Shown here: positions 17,377 through 27,384 of the stretch, piece by piece | Layout: every line of letters starts with the position of its first letter | Position numbering within the stretch: position 1 is the stretch's first letter | Assembly (NCBI GenBank): GCA_030646035.1 | Contig: JAUSMY010000019.1 | Location: 33,720-97,719 of the forward strand | Origin: Thermodesulfovibrionia bacterium | Lineage (GTDB): Bacteria > Nitrospirota > Thermodesulfovibrionia > UBA6902 | Direction: 5' to 3' | Length of the DNA: 64,000 nucleotides | The notes under the pieces: model-generated | Seen by the model: the letters and a program-made list of their open reading frames with translations, nothing else | Told to the model about the DNA's origin: nothing | The model's database searches: none | Translations under genes and position numbers: made by a program

Positions 17377-18459
17377 ATGCCACGTATATATAATTTTAGT
17401 GCAGGGCCGGCGATACTGCCGGCTGAGGTTATCAAGCGCGCAGCCTCTGAAATGTCAGACTGGCATGGAAGCGGGATGTCAGTAATGGAGATGAGCCACA
17501 GGGGTAAGGATTTTATGTCGATTGCTGCAAAGGCGGAGACAGATCTTAGGGAATTAATGGCTATTCCAGAGAACTATAAGGTCTTATTTCTTCAGGGCGG
17601 CGCCTCAAGCCAGTTTGCCATGATACCTATGAACCTTTTAAAAGGGAAGCAGTCAGCAGATTATATCAATACAGGCGCCTGGTCAAAAAAGGCGATATCC
17701 GAGGCAAAGATTTACGGTAAAGTGAATGTAGCCGCAACGAGCGAGGCGAGTAATTTTTCAACCATACCTTCATATAATGAATGGAAACTTGATCCGGACG
17801 CAGCGTACCTGCATTATACGCCTAATGAAACGATTGGCGGAGTTGAATTTCATTCAATACCTGATGCCGGCAATGTCCCGCTTGTTGCTGATATGTCATC
17901 AACGATCATTTCAAGGCCGATAGATGTTTCAAAATACGGGGTTATCTATGCGGGCGCCCAGAAGAACATAGGGCCGGCCGGCCTTACAATTGTAATAATA
18001 AGAGATGACCTTATAGGCAATGTCTTGCCGGGAACACCTACGATGTTCAATTATGAAACACACTCCAAGGCAGACTCAATGTACAATACACCGCCGACAT
18101 ACAGCTGGTATATCGCAGGCCTTGTCTTTGAATGGATACAGGGGAAAGGCGGGCTTGAGGCTATGGCAAAGATAAATAAACGCAAGGCTGATAAACTTTA
18201 TGCCGCGATAGACAACTCGTCTTTTTATAGTAATCCGGTAGATAAAAACTACAGGTCATGGATGAATATACCCTTCATACTTGGAAAACCGGATCTGGAT
18301 AAAAAGTTTATTCAGGAGGCCGGAGAGGCTGGACTGGTAGCGCTCAAAGGACACCGCTCAGTAGGCGGAATGAGAGCGAGCATATATAACGCCATGCCTG
18401 AAGAAGGTGTTGACGCGCTGACAACCTTCATGGCGGAATTTGAGAAGAAAAACAGTTAG
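17377..18459 (+). CDS. serC: Phosphoserine aminotransferase
   Basis: A PLP enzyme that converts 3-phosphohydroxypyruvate plus glutamate to phosphoserine, the second step of serine synthesis; it may also serve pyridoxal phosphate synthesis. The 360-residue length is standard. Motifs: N-terminal YNFSAGPAILP, the HRGKDF region, VADMSSTI and the PLP lysine in YAGAQKNIGPAG, then the C-terminal GHRSVGGMRASIYNA substrate-binding segment. GAGGGAT precedes the ATG. It lies 12 bases before serA, so the two steps are co-transcribed. Confidence 0.97.
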   Translation: MPRIYNFSAGPAILPAEVIKRAASEMSDWHGSGMSVMEMSHRGKDFMSIAAKAETDLRELMAIPENYKVLFLQGGASSQFAMIPMNLLKGKQSADYINTGAWSKKAISEAKIYGKVNVAATSEASNFSTIPSYNEWKLDPDAAYLHYTPNETIGGVEFHSIPDAGNVPLVADMSSTIISRPIDVSKYGVIYAGAQKNIGPAGLTIVIIRDDLIGNVLPGTPTMFNYETHSKADSMYNTPPTYSWYIAGLVFEWIQGKGGLEAMAKINKRKADKLYAAIDNSSFYSNPVDKNYRSWMNIPFILGKPDLDKKFIQEAGEAGLVALKGHRSVGGMRASIYNAMPEEGVDALTTFMAEFEKKNS

Positions 18460-18471
18460 AGGAAATAAATA

Positions 18472-20055
18472 ATGAAAGTTCTTGTAAGCGACAACATATC
18501 AGCAAAAGGTGTAGATATTCTAAAGAAAGCAGGCCTTGAGGTAGATGTTAAGACCGGCCTGAAACCGGAGGAGCTGAAGGAGATCATAGGAGAGTATGAT
18601 GCCCTTGTGATACGCAGCGCCACAAAGGTAACAGCCGAGATCATTGCGGCGGCGGAAAAGCTCAAGGTAATAGGAAGGGCCGGATCAGGGCTGGATAATG
18701 TTGACAGGAACGCGGCGACCATGCGGGGCATAGTTGTCATGAACACCCCGGGCGGCAATACCATAACAACAGCCGAGCACACGGTCGCGCTCATGTTCTC
18801 CATGGCGAGGCAGATCCCTCAGGCAACAGCCTCAATAAAGGCAGGAAAGTGGGAAAAGAAGAAGTTCAACGGTGTTGAGCTGTACAACAAGACGCTCGGC
18901 GTCATGGGGCTTGGAAATATCGGCGCTCATGTTTCCAAGATCGCAAATGGCATCGGTATGAATGTTATCGCCTATGACCCGTTCCTCAGCGAAGAGAAGG
19001 CGAAGACGCTCGGCATAACCGGGGTCACATTTGATGAACTGATCGAAAGGTCGGATTTTATCACAGTACATACTCCGTTGACCAAAGAGACAAAGGGCTG
19101 CATCAATGCAAAGACCATCTCCAGAATGAAGGACGGAGTAAGGATAATCAATGCAGCAAGAGGTGGCATTATAAATGAGAAAGACCTTTATGACGCGCTC
19201 AAGTCCGGCAAGGTGGCAGCTGCGGCATGTGACGTCTTTGAGGTCGAACCGCCTGCAGGCAATCCGCTGCTTGAGCTGGATAATCTGATAGCGACCCCGC
19301 ATCTGGGCGCATCAACGGATGAGGCGCAGGACAATGTCGCAGTGGCTGTTTCCGAACAGATAGCTGACTATCTTGTGCACGGGACGATAAGGAACGCGGT
19401 TAACATCCCTTCAGTACCGGCAGATGTTCTGCCTAAGCTTCAGCCGTATCTCGGCCTTGCTGAAAAGCTCGGCAGCTTTCTCTCCCAGACCATTGAAGGC
19501 GGCATCAATGAAGTTACAGTTGAATACAGAGGTGAGGTAGCCGGGCTTGTGCTTGAGCCTATAAAGATCGCTGTGCTCAAGGGGCTGCTTGAGCCGGTGC
19601 TTGAGGAGACTGTGAATTACGTAAACGCTCCTTTCATAGCCAAGCAGAGATGTATCGAGGTCAAGGAGATAACCACGGATGATGCCGGAGACTATCACAG
19701 CATGCTGGTCATCAGGGTAAAGGCAGGCGCAAAAGAGAGCGTCATATCCGGAGTGCTTCACGGCAAGAAAGACCCGAGAATAATCACAATAGACGGCCAT
19801 GTCATCGAGGTCAGGCCGATGGGGCATATGCTCTTCCTTACAAACAATGACAAGCCCGGTGTGATCGGAGATGTCGGAACCATGCTCGGCAAGAACAAGA
19901 TAAATATCGCAAGGATGCAGTTCGGCCGCGAAGGCGAAGGCGGCATAGCCATTTCAGTTGTGAGCATAGACTCTCCGGTTTCACAGGAGATACTTTCAGA
20001 GATAAAGAAGCTTCCAAACGTCCTTTCAGTAAAACAGATCTACATACCGAAATAA
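18472..20055 (+). CDS. serA: D-3-phosphoglycerate dehydrogenase
   Basis: An NAD-dependent enzyme for the first step of serine synthesis. At 527 residues it is the long form: substrate and NAD domains (1 to about 315) with GRAGSGLDNVD, the dinucleotide fold LGVMGLGNIGAHV, RGGIINE and the catalytic His in ATPHLGAST; an intervening ASB domain (about 320-450); and a C-terminal ACT domain (about 453-527, NNDKPGVIGDVG). The ACT domain is where serine feedback occurs in this family. The gene follows serC directly. GC is higher than in the signalling block upstream. Confidence 0.97.
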   Translation: MKVLVSDNISAKGVDILKKAGLEVDVKTGLKPEELKEIIGEYDALVIRSATKVTAEIIAAAEKLKVIGRAGSGLDNVDRNAATMRGIVVMNTPGGNTITTAEHTVALMFSMARQIPQATASIKAGKWEKKKFNGVELYNKTLGVMGLGNIGAHVSKIANGIGMNVIAYDPFLSEEKAKTLGITGVTFDELIERSDFITVHTPLTKETKGCINAKTISRMKDGVRIINAARGGIINEKDLYDALKSGKVAAAACDVFEVEPPAGNPLLELDNLIATPHLGASTDEAQDNVAVAVSEQIADYLVHGTIRNAVNIPSVPADVLPKLQPYLGLAEKLGSFLSQTIEGGINEVTVEYRGEVAGLVLEPIKIAVLKGLLEPVLEETVNYVNAPFIAKQRCIEVKEITTDDAGDYHSMLVIRVKAGAKESVISGVLHGKKDPRIITIDGHVIEVRPMGHMLFLTNNDKPGVIGDVGTMLGKNKINIARMQFGREGEGGIAISVVSIDSPVSQEILSEIKKLPNVLSVKQIYIPK

Positions 20056-20125
20056 AACTTAATCCATAACGGATGAACTGATAATGACTAATCAGTAAAG
20101 ACTTGCCGCGTATAAATGTCAGTGA

Positions 20126-21460
<1,335 letters not shown>

Positions 21461-21541
21461 AAGTTTCGGAAATCCGGTTCTTTGCCATATACAGATTTTT
21501 GTTATAAGATTTTGTTAAACTAAATACCGTTTTTTATAAGT

Positions 21542-21617
21542 GGGCCGCTAGCTCAGCTGGTAGAGCACCGCCCTTTTAAGGCGATGGTCGTTGGTTCGAT
21601 TCCAACGCGGCTCACCA
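21542..21617 (+). tRNA. tRNA-Lys (anticodon TTT)
   Basis: A full cloverleaf of 76 bases with encoded CCA. The acceptor GGGCCGC pairs with GCGGCTC (one G-T), the anticodon loop is CTTTTAA, and the T arm is GTTGG/CCAAC around TTCGATT. It lies 15 bases before tRNA-Glu, in one transcription unit. Confidence 0.97.
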
Positions 21618-21632
21618 TTTTTAAAAAAGACT

Positions 21633-21710
21633 GTCCCCATCGTCTAGTCTGGCCTAGGACACCGCCCTTTCACGGCGGCGACAGGGGTTCAAATCCCCTT
21701 GGGGACGCCA
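21633..21710 (+). tRNA. tRNA-Glu (anticodon TTC)
   Basis: A cloverleaf of 78 bases with encoded CCA. The acceptor GTCCCCA pairs with TGGGGAC, the anticodon stem CCGCC/GGCGG surrounds the loop CTTTCAC, and the T arm is GGGG/CCCC around TTCAAAT. The adjoining downstream segment carries gene remnants. Confidence 0.97.
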
Positions 21711-21720
21711 GCACTTCTTT

Positions 21721-21753
21721 TAGGGAGGCCATTACGGTCTCCCTATTTTTTTT
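21721..21753 (+). terminator. Rho-independent terminator of the tRNA pair
   Basis: TAGGGAG pairs with CTCCCTA, extended inward by GCC/GGT with one G-T pair, around a five-base loop. Eight T follow. It lies ten bases after tRNA-Glu. Confidence 0.93.
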
Positions 21754-21788
21754 GTATTCTTTTTGCTGTCATTTCATTGCTCTATCGC

Positions 21789-21989
21789 GATGAATACATG
21801 CTATTTGCTGATTATCAGTCATACATCGAATGTCAGGAGCGGGCGGGCAAACTCTTTCAGGATCAAAATGAGTGGACAAAAAGATCCATCCTCACCACCG
21901 CGCGAATGGGGTTCTTCTCCTCAGACAGGTCTATACATGAATATTGCAAACACATCTGGAATGTGAAACCGGTGCATATAAGTTTTTGA
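21789..21989 (+). pseudogene. glgP: 3' remnant of glycogen/starch phosphorylase
   Basis: The frame ending at 21989 encodes 66 residues matching the extreme C-terminus of glycogen phosphorylase: [16 protein letters not shown], then [18 protein letters not shown] and the closing [12 protein letters not shown]. The rest of the roughly 830-residue enzyme is absent. Upstream of this segment are only the tRNA terminator and unrelated bases. No start codon or ribosome site lies near the match; the open frame that leads into it begins inside tRNA-Glu and is not meaningful. It is therefore a deletion scar next to a tRNA pair. The retained reading frame and stop suggest a fairly recent loss. Confidence 0.85.
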
Positions 21990-22005
21990 TCTCTATTCTG
22001 CCGTC

Positions 22006-22024
22006 ATTCCGGCTTGTCCGGAAT
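22006..22024. repeat. REP-like hairpin
   Basis: ATTCCGG and CCGGAAT are exact complements around CTTGT, within a CGTCATTCCGG context common in dispersed intergenic repeats of Desulfobacterota- and Nitrospirota-like genomes. It lies just after the glgP remnant. Other copies outside this window would confirm it. Confidence 0.6.
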
Positions 22025-22107
22025 CAAGTTTTCACACGAATATATTTTGTGCTTGTATTTCCTTTCCCAGTAAATACGGCTGGCTATATTAATTGCTCGG
22101 CAAAAAA

Positions 22108-22398
22108 ATGAAACCAACACTGAAACAAACCATGATTGCTGGCGGCATAATGACTATATGCGGGCCGATTATTGGCGGCGCAGGTTTTGTATTAGGAATG
22201 ATTAGTGCGGCTGATAACATGGGCAGCTCCACTCTATCGAAAGGGCTCGCGGGAGCTTTAATCTCAACAGCCATTGGCACTTTTGTTGGCCTATTAGGTC
22301 TTTATATCTTCATCGCCTCATTTATTATTTGGCTATCTTCTCGATCACGAGAAGCCCAGTCACAGAAAAAACAAGGCGACGTAGCTAATTCGAAATAG
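22108..22398 (+). CDS. Small membrane protein of unknown function
   Basis: A 96-residue protein from the ATG at 22108; an in-frame TTG lies 15 bases earlier. Two hydrophobic, glycine-rich helices (about 8-30 and 48-76) flank a short polar loop, and the C-terminal tail is charged (SSRSREAQSQKKQ). The pattern loosely recalls MotA/TolQ/ExbB-type helices, but the similarity is too weak to assign. No strong ribosome site is visible. It sits in the scar zone between the glgP remnant and the toxin-antitoxin remnant, so it may be accessory. It could be a genuine small membrane protein or part of a lost gene. Confidence 0.5.
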   Translation: MKPTLKQTMIAGGIMTICGPIIGGAGFVLGMISAADNMGSSTLSKGLAGALISTAIGTFVGLLGLYIFIASFIIWLSSRSREAQSQKKQGDVANSK

Positions 22399-22418
22399 AC
22401 AGATTAGAGACAGATTAG
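22397..22418. repeat. Tandem 11-base repeat (two copies)
   Basis: AGACAGATTAG occurs twice head to tail (22397-22407, 22408-22418) and runs into GGGTCAGACTTAAC, a string often met in REP-type repeats linked to Y1 transposases. It lies between the small membrane protein and the broken toxin gene. Confidence 0.6.
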
Positions 22419-22492
22419 GGTCAGACTTAACTATTGATATTTAGCTGAAAAAAGTAAGATAAATTTGTCATAGTAAATCTTTAAAAGGTTAT

Positions 22493-22776
22493 ATGAAAAT
22501 CACATTCGAATGGGATGAAGTTAAAGCAAAAGCCAATTTCAAAAAACATAAGGTGAACTTTGAGGAAGGCAAATCGATTTTCAATGACCCCTTCTACTCA
22601 CATTTAAGGATGAAGAGCATTCCATAGACGAAGAACGTTACATTAATATAGGCCTTTCTGTGAATGGCCGAGTATTGGTTTTGACTCATACTGAACGGCA
22701 AGGTAAAATACGTATAATAAGTTGCAGGACAGCAACAGCCCATGAAAGGAGATTTTATGAAGAAGGCAGTTTCTAA
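22493..22776 (+). pseudogene. brnT: BrnT-family toxin, frameshifted
   Basis: From the ATG at 22493 (AAAGG upstream) the first frame gives FEWDEVKAKANFKKHKVNF and continues to FNDPFYS, a clear BrnT N-terminus, then hits a stop at about 22628. The BrnT match resumes in another frame at about 22600 (TFKDEEHSIDEERYINIG, then RVLVLTHTERQGKIRIIS and RRFYEEG) and ends at TAA 22774-22776. The total length of 284 bases is one short of 95 codons, so a single-base deletion near 22597-22600 explains it. The ribonuclease toxin should be inactive unless there is frameshifting or a sequencing error. It overlaps the start of the antitoxin gene. Confidence 0.85.
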
Positions 22777-23065
22777 AGAGATATCAGAAAAAGAAGATAT
22801 GAGGCCTGAATATGATTTTTCAAAGATGAAGGGTGCAGTGCGAGGGAAATACTTTAAGGCCTATCGCGCCGGCCATAAAGTGGAGATCATTAAAGCAGAC
22901 GGGACTACTTCGGTAGAATATTTTAAGCTTAAGGAAGGCGCCGTTATGCTCGAACCGGACGTCAGGAAATATTTTTCAAGCTCTGAATCAGTCAATAAGG
23001 CGCTTAGGTCATTAATTGCGATTATCCCCTCAAAGAAGCGAGCTGCTGCTCACTCAAAAGGGTAA
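22757..23065 (+). CDS. Antitoxin partner of a BrnT-type toxin
   Basis: A 102-residue protein. I chose the ATG at 22757 because AAAGGAG lies just upstream; an ATG 15 bases earlier is in frame but lacks a site. It reads MRPEYDFSKMKGAVRGKYF near the N-terminus and MLEPDVRKYFSSSESVNKALRSL toward the end, a CopG/ribbon-helix-helix antitoxin pattern that often accompanies BrnT/RelE-like toxins. It overlaps the broken toxin by 20 bases, the usual toxin-first layout. The antitoxin frame is intact while the toxin is broken, the harmless direction of decay. Confidence 0.8.
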   Translation: MKKAVSKEISEKEDMRPEYDFSKMKGAVRGKYFKAYRAGHKVEIIKADGTTSVEYFKLKEGAVMLEPDVRKYFSSSESVNKALRSLIAIIPSKKRAAAHSKG

Positions 23066-23087
23066 TGCCAATACAGAACCTTCAATT

Positions 23088-24380
23088 CTACTTAAACACC
23101 CTCTTAAATATCTGCCCCACATTCTTTGTGTAATCTTTCAGATTGAATATCTTATCGATCTCTTTATCTGAAAGATACTCTCTTACAACAGCATCTTTAT
23201 TGAGAAAGTCTTTAAAGTCCTTCCGTTCCTTCCAGCTCTTCATGGCGTTCTCCTGAACGATCGCGTAAGCCTTTTCACGGCTGAGACCTTTTTCAGTGAG
23301 ACGCAGCATGACCTTTTGAGAGAAGAAGAGGCCGTAGCTCTTGCCTATATTCTCCATCATCTTTTCAGGATAGACCTGCAGGCCTTTGAGTATGCCGGTC
23401 AGTCTCGCAAGCATATAATCAACAAGTATCGTGCTGTCAGGGATTATCACCCTCTCAACTGATGAGTGGCTGATGTCTCGCTCATGCCATAGAGGGATGT
23501 TCTCCATAGCTGCGACCGCGTTTGCACGGACGATCCTCGAAAGGCCGCTCAGGTTCTCAGAGCCTATGGGGTTGCGTTTATGCGGCATGGCTGATGAACC
23601 TTTCTGCCCCTTTGCAAACGGCTCTTCCGCCTCAAGCACTTCTGTTCTCTGAAGATGCCTTATCTCAACTGCCATCTTCTCTATCGAGCCTGCGATGATC
23701 GCAAGTGTGTTCATATACTCGGCGTGCCTGTCCCTCTGGATTATCTGCGTTGATACAGGCGCGGGTTTCAGCTTCAGCATCTTGCAGACCTGTGTCTCGA
23801 TCACAGGAGGAATATTTGAGAATGTGCCGACCGGGCCTGAGAGCTTTCCATAGCTGATAACTTCTCTGGCTGCCTTCATGCGAACAAGGTTGCGCTTCAT
23901 CTCTTCGTACCATACGGCGAACGTGAGGCCGAATGTCACAGGCTCTGCGTGTATGCCGTGGCTCCTGCCCATCTGAAGGGTCTCCTTATATTTCAGCGCG
24001 TTCTTCTTGAGAACAACGAGAAGGTCATTTATGTCATTGATGATAATGTCTGCCGCCTCTCTCATGAGAAGCGCAAGCGCTGTGTCGAGCACATCAGAAG
24101 ATGTCAGCCCTTTATGTATATACCGCGACTCAGGCCCGACATTCTCATTTACAGATGTGAGAAATGCGATGACATCATGCTTAACGGTCTTCTCTATCTT
24201 ATCTATGCGCGCTACACTGAACTTCGCGCGTTTCTTAATCACCGCAAGGCTTTTCTTAGGTATCTCGCCCTGTTTCGCCCATGCCTCGCAGGCTGCTATC
24301 TCAACATCAAGCCACTTCTGGTAGCGGTTATGCGGCTCCCAGATGCTTCCCATCTTCTCTCTTGTATAACGCTGTATCAA
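23088..24380 (-). CDS. purB: Adenylosuccinate lyase
   Basis: Acts twice in purine synthesis, releasing fumarate from SAICAR and from adenylosuccinate. The 430 residues carry the fumarase/aspartase signature GSSAMPHKRNP, the catalytic-His region MGRSHGIHAEP and TSSDVLDTA. The start is TTG at 24380 behind a strong GGGAGGA. It is the last gene of a ten-gene minus-strand run, 23 bases after the phosphoesterase gene. Its partner purA is on the other strand at 20.1 kb. Confidence 0.97.
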   Translation of the reverse strand: MIQRYTREKMGSIWEPHNRYQKWLDVEIAACEAWAKQGEIPKKSLAVIKKRAKFSVARIDKIEKTVKHDVIAFLTSVNENVGPESRYIHKGLTSSDVLDTALALLMREAADIIINDINDLLVVLKKNALKYKETLQMGRSHGIHAEPVTFGLTFAVWYEEMKRNLVRMKAAREVISYGKLSGPVGTFSNIPPVIETQVCKMLKLKPAPVSTQIIQRDRHAEYMNTLAIIAGSIEKMAVEIRHLQRTEVLEAEEPFAKGQKGSSAMPHKRNPIGSENLSGLSRIVRANAVAAMENIPLWHERDISHSSVERVIIPDSTILVDYMLARLTGILKGLQVYPEKMMENIGKSYGLFFSQKVMLRLTEKGLSREKAYAIVQENAMKSWKERKDFKDFLNKDAVVREYLSDKEIDKIFNLKDYTKNVGQIFKRVFK

Positions 24381-24403
24381 AATATCCTCCCTGTTATGAC
24401 TGC

Positions 24404-25129
24404 TTATCTTCCTTCTGAAAGCCTGTCTATAAGGTACGAAGGAAGCCCCGCGTCCTTCATCTTCTTTTGTGTTAATAATATATCATAAGCCGCCCTCTTT
24501 ATTGTTACGGAATCAGTATCAAAGATGGCATAAGAGGCATCAGGGTTTCCGTCCCTCGGCTGGCCGACGCTGCCTGCATTGATGATATAGCGGCAGCCGG
24601 GCTTTATCTCTGAATGGCCTGGATAGATAGTTATCTTTCCGCCTGGAGCCATCTCTATAATGGCAGGTTTATGGGTGTGCCCTATAAAGCAGTTTGTCTC
24701 ACTGAAAAACTTAAAGTTGGCATCAGCATCTTTGGCTTTCTGAAGATATTCCCACTCTTCAGGTTCTTTAGGCGAGGAGTGAACAAGATAGATGCTCCTG
24801 CTTTTGATAGTGGATGTGAGAGGAAGGCTGCTTAAAAATGCCTTGTTCTCTTCGCTCAGCACACCGGTTGTCCATTGAATTGCCGCTTTGGCATGATTGT
24901 TAAAACAGCTTATATCTGTCATGCCGACAGCTCCATGGTCATGATTGCCTGCGATAAGGATATCCGCAAACTTTCTTAAGGTATCAATACATTCATTCGG
25001 GTCAGGCCCGTAACCAACAATATCTCCGAGGATGATGACCTTATCAACCTTGTCCGCCTTGACCTTCTCGATCACGGCGTTCAGTGCTTCAAGGTTGCTG
25101 TGTACATCAGATATCAACGCATAGCGCAT
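24404..25129 (-). CDS. Metallophosphoesterase (YfcE/MJ0936-like)
   Basis: A 241-residue calcineurin-like phosphoesterase. Metal-site motifs are complete: ISDVHSNLEAL (DxH), ILGDIVGYGPDPNEC (GDxxGxGP), AGNHDHG (GNHD), LVHSSP and FIGHTHKP (GHTH). Enzymes of this subgroup hydrolyse phosphodiesters or nucleotides; the physiological substrate is unknown. It lies between nusB and purB on the same strand, a placement that may point to nucleotide metabolism. Confidence 0.9.
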   Translation of the reverse strand: MRYALISDVHSNLEALNAVIEKVKADKVDKVIILGDIVGYGPDPNECIDTLRKFADILIAGNHDHGAVGMTDISCFNNHAKAAIQWTTGVLSEENKAFLSSLPLTSTIKSRSIYLVHSSPKEPEEWEYLQKAKDADANFKFFSETNCFIGHTHKPAIIEMAPGGKITIYPGHSEIKPGCRYIINAGSVGQPRDGNPDASYAIFDTDSVTIKRAAYDILLTQKKMKDAGLPSYLIDRLSEGR

Positions 25130-25188
25130 ATTTTGATTATACCCGAATCTAAAAAGAGAGCAGAAAAAAAGAAGAACGGCAGCGGTTA

Positions 25189-25599
25189 TTATTCTTTAAG
25201 CTTGAGCTTATATATCCTGTCAAGGATGCCGTTTATAAACGGCGCCGAGTCTTCTGTGGAATATTTTTTGGATATCTCAACAGCCTCGTTTATCGCTACG
25301 GCAGGAGGGATATCTTTCCGATAAACCAGCTCATAAGCCGACGCTCGGAGTATGTTCCTGTCAACAACCGACATCCTGTCAACCGTCCAGTTATCCGCAG
25401 CGCGCGCTATGATCTCGTCAAGCCGGGGCATATGCTCACGCGTGCCTTTGATAATGGCATGGGCGAACTCCATCGTCTCTTCATCCTCTTTAGTGCCTGA
25501 CCAGAATTCGCTCAGGGTCTCGCCGGTAAGGTCACTGTTGGTGAAATCAAGCTGGAAGAGTATCTGAAGGGCGCATTCCCTTGCCTTGCGCCTACTCAT
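25189..25599 (-). CDS. nusB: Transcription antitermination factor NusB
   Basis: A small all-helical RNA-binding protein that joins the rRNA antitermination complex with NusE/S10. The 136 residues start SRRKARECALQILFQLDF and end with ILRASAYELVYRKDIPPAVAINEAVEISKKYS..FINGIL, the family signature. It follows ribH by 51 bases, the very common ribH-nusB arrangement. Confidence 0.96.
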   Translation of the reverse strand: MSRRKARECALQILFQLDFTNSDLTGETLSEFWSGTKEDEETMEFAHAIIKGTREHMPRLDEIIARAADNWTVDRMSVVDRNILRASAYELVYRKDIPPAVAINEAVEISKKYSTEDSAPFINGILDRIYKLKLKE

Positions 25600-25650
25600 G
25601 AAGACAGGGAACAGGGTTTAGGGACAAGGGCGTAAACTTTAATTGATAAC

Positions 25651-26112
25651 TCATAACTTTTTTAATAGCTGCGCCATCTCGATGGCGACTAATGCAGCGT
25701 CCCAGCCTTTGTTGCCGCTCTTTGAGCCTGCCCGCTCAACAGCCTGCTCAATATTGTCTGTGGTCAAAACGCCGAATGATATAGGCACCCCGGTTTCAAG
25801 TGATGCTGAGGCAACGCCTTTTGCTGCTCCGGATGCGACATATTCAAAATGAGGTGTGGCTCCGCGGATGATAGTTCCCAGGCAGATCACGGCATCATAG
25901 GTTTTTTTTGCAGCAAGTATCTTGGCTGCAAGCGGTATCTCAAAAGCGCCCGGAACCTTTACGATATCGATATCCCCTTCGGCAGCCCCGTGCCTAAGCA
26001 GCGCATCCAGCGCGCCTTCAAGGAGCTTATTATTAATAAAGTCATTAAAACGGCTGACCACTATGCCGAACTTGAGCCCTTTTGCCTGAAGCTGACCTTC
26101 GTAAGTTTTCAT
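25651..26112 (-). CDS. ribH: 6,7-dimethyl-8-ribityllumazine synthase
   Basis: Condenses 5-amino-6-ribitylaminouracil with dihydroxybutanone phosphate, the penultimate riboflavin step. The 153 residues show [40 protein letters not shown] (catalytic His) and [22 protein letters not shown] lies ahead of the ATG. It sits 29 bases after ribBA within the rib cluster. Confidence 0.97.
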   Translation of the reverse strand: MKTYEGQLQAKGLKFGIVVSRFNDFINNKLLEGALDALLRHGAAEGDIDIVKVPGAFEIPLAAKILAAKKTYDAVICLGTIIRGATPHFEYVASGAAKGVASASLETGVPISFGVLTTDNIEQAVERAGSKSGNKGWDAALVAIEMAQLLKKL

Positions 26113-26141
26113 TAAATCCTCCTTAAAGCTTGTTATCTGTA

Positions 26142-27359
26142 TTATATTTTTTCTAAAAGATGTCCGAGTTTCTTCTTTTTGACTTTGAGGTAACCTATAT
26201 TTCTTTTATGCGGAGTAGTTTCGATCTGCACCCTGTCCACCATCTTCAGGCCGTAGCCTTCAAGCCCTATTATCTTCTTCGGGTTATTGGTTATCAGGCG
26301 CATCTTTCTGATGCCGAGGTTGACGAGTATCTGGGCTCCGATGCCGTAATCCCTCAGGTCAGGCTTGAACCCGAGCTTAATATTTGCCTCGACCGTATCA
26401 AGGCCGCCGTCCTGAAGCTCGTATGCCTTGAGCTTGTTTGCAAGCCCGATGCCCCTTCCTTCCTGCCTCATGTAGAGGAGCACTCCCTTGCCTTCCTTCT
26501 TTATCATATCCAGGGACTTTTGGAGCTGTCCGCCGCAGTCGCATCTCTTTGAACCAAAGACATCGCCTGTAAGGCATTCGGAGTGAACCCTGACGAGAAC
26601 ATTGTCTTCGGGAGAGATATCACCTTTGACAAGCGCAATATGTTCTGATTTGTCCACCATATTCCCAAATACGATGGCTGTCATATCTCCGCCGTGTTTT
26701 GTAGGTATCTTTGCCGTGGCAATCCTTGTAACAAGGCTCTCATTCTGCATCCTGTACTGAATAAGGTCTTTTATCGTGACCATCTTGAGTTTATGTTTCT
26801 TGGCGAACTTCGCAAGCTGCGGCACCCTTGCCATTGTGCCGTCGTCATTCATTATCTCGCAGATGACTCCTGCGGGATAGAGGCCGGCAAGCCTTGCAAG
26901 GTCAACAGAGCCCTCGGTCTGTCCTGCGCGCTGAAGCACTCCGCCCGGCTGTGCCCTAAGCGGGAAGGTGTGTCCCGGCCTTGCAACATCTTCAGCACCG
27001 CATTTTGGATTGATAGCTGTCTTGATCGTCTTTGCGCGGTCAGCTGCTGATATTCCGGTTGTGACGCCTTTTTTCGCCTCTATTGAAACGGTGAAGGCGG
27101 TGCCGAAATGAGAGGTGTTAAACTCTGACATCATGGGCAGCCTGAGCTCTTCAACCCTTTCAGGCGTAAGCGACAGGCATATAAGCCCCCGTCCGTGTGT
27201 CGCCATGAAGTTTACCGCCTGCGGTGTGACCTTGTCAGCCGCCATTGTGAGGTCTCCCTCATTCTCCCTGTCCTCGTCATCGACGAGCACGATCATGTTA
27301 CCCTTCTTTATCTCTTTTATGGCATCTTCAATTTTATCGAACTTATATTTGCTCCGCAT
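26142..27359 (-). CDS. ribBA: Bifunctional DHBP synthase / GTP cyclohydrolase II
   Basis: Supplies both riboflavin precursors. Residues 1 to about 200 form the RibB domain: [15 protein letters not shown] (acidic loop) and [17 protein letters not shown]. Residues about 207-405 form the RibA domain with the zinc cysteines in [23 protein letters not shown] and YGIGAQIL. The 405-residue length is standard for the fusion. It follows ribE by 25 bases. No FMN riboswitch precedes the rib genes here, because they are embedded in a longer run. ribD is not in the window. Confidence 0.97.
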   Translation of the reverse strand: MRSKYKFDKIEDAIKEIKKGNMIVLVDDEDRENEGDLTMAADKVTPQAVNFMATHGRGLICLSLTPERVEELRLPMMSEFNTSHFGTAFTVSIEAKKGVTTGISAADRAKTIKTAINPKCGAEDVARPGHTFPLRAQPGGVLQRAGQTEGSVDLARLAGLYPAGVICEIMNDDGTMARVPQLAKFAKKHKLKMVTIKDLIQYRMQNESLVTRIATAKIPTKHGGDMTAIVFGNMVDKSEHIALVKGDISPEDNVLVRVHSECLTGDVFGSKRCDCGGQLQKSLDMIKKEGKGVLLYMRQEGRGIGLANKLKAYELQDGGLDTVEANIKLGFKPDLRDYGIGAQILVNLGIRKMRLITNNPKKIIGLEGYGLKMVDRVQIETTPHKRNIGYLKVKKKKLGHLLEKI

Positions 27360-27384
27360 TATTATCTTTTAGCTCCTTATTATT

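Noticed and set aside
21699..21788. Apparent N-terminus of the frame leading into the glgP remnant
   Set aside because: It starts inside tRNA-Glu and runs through its terminator; only the part from 21789 has homology.
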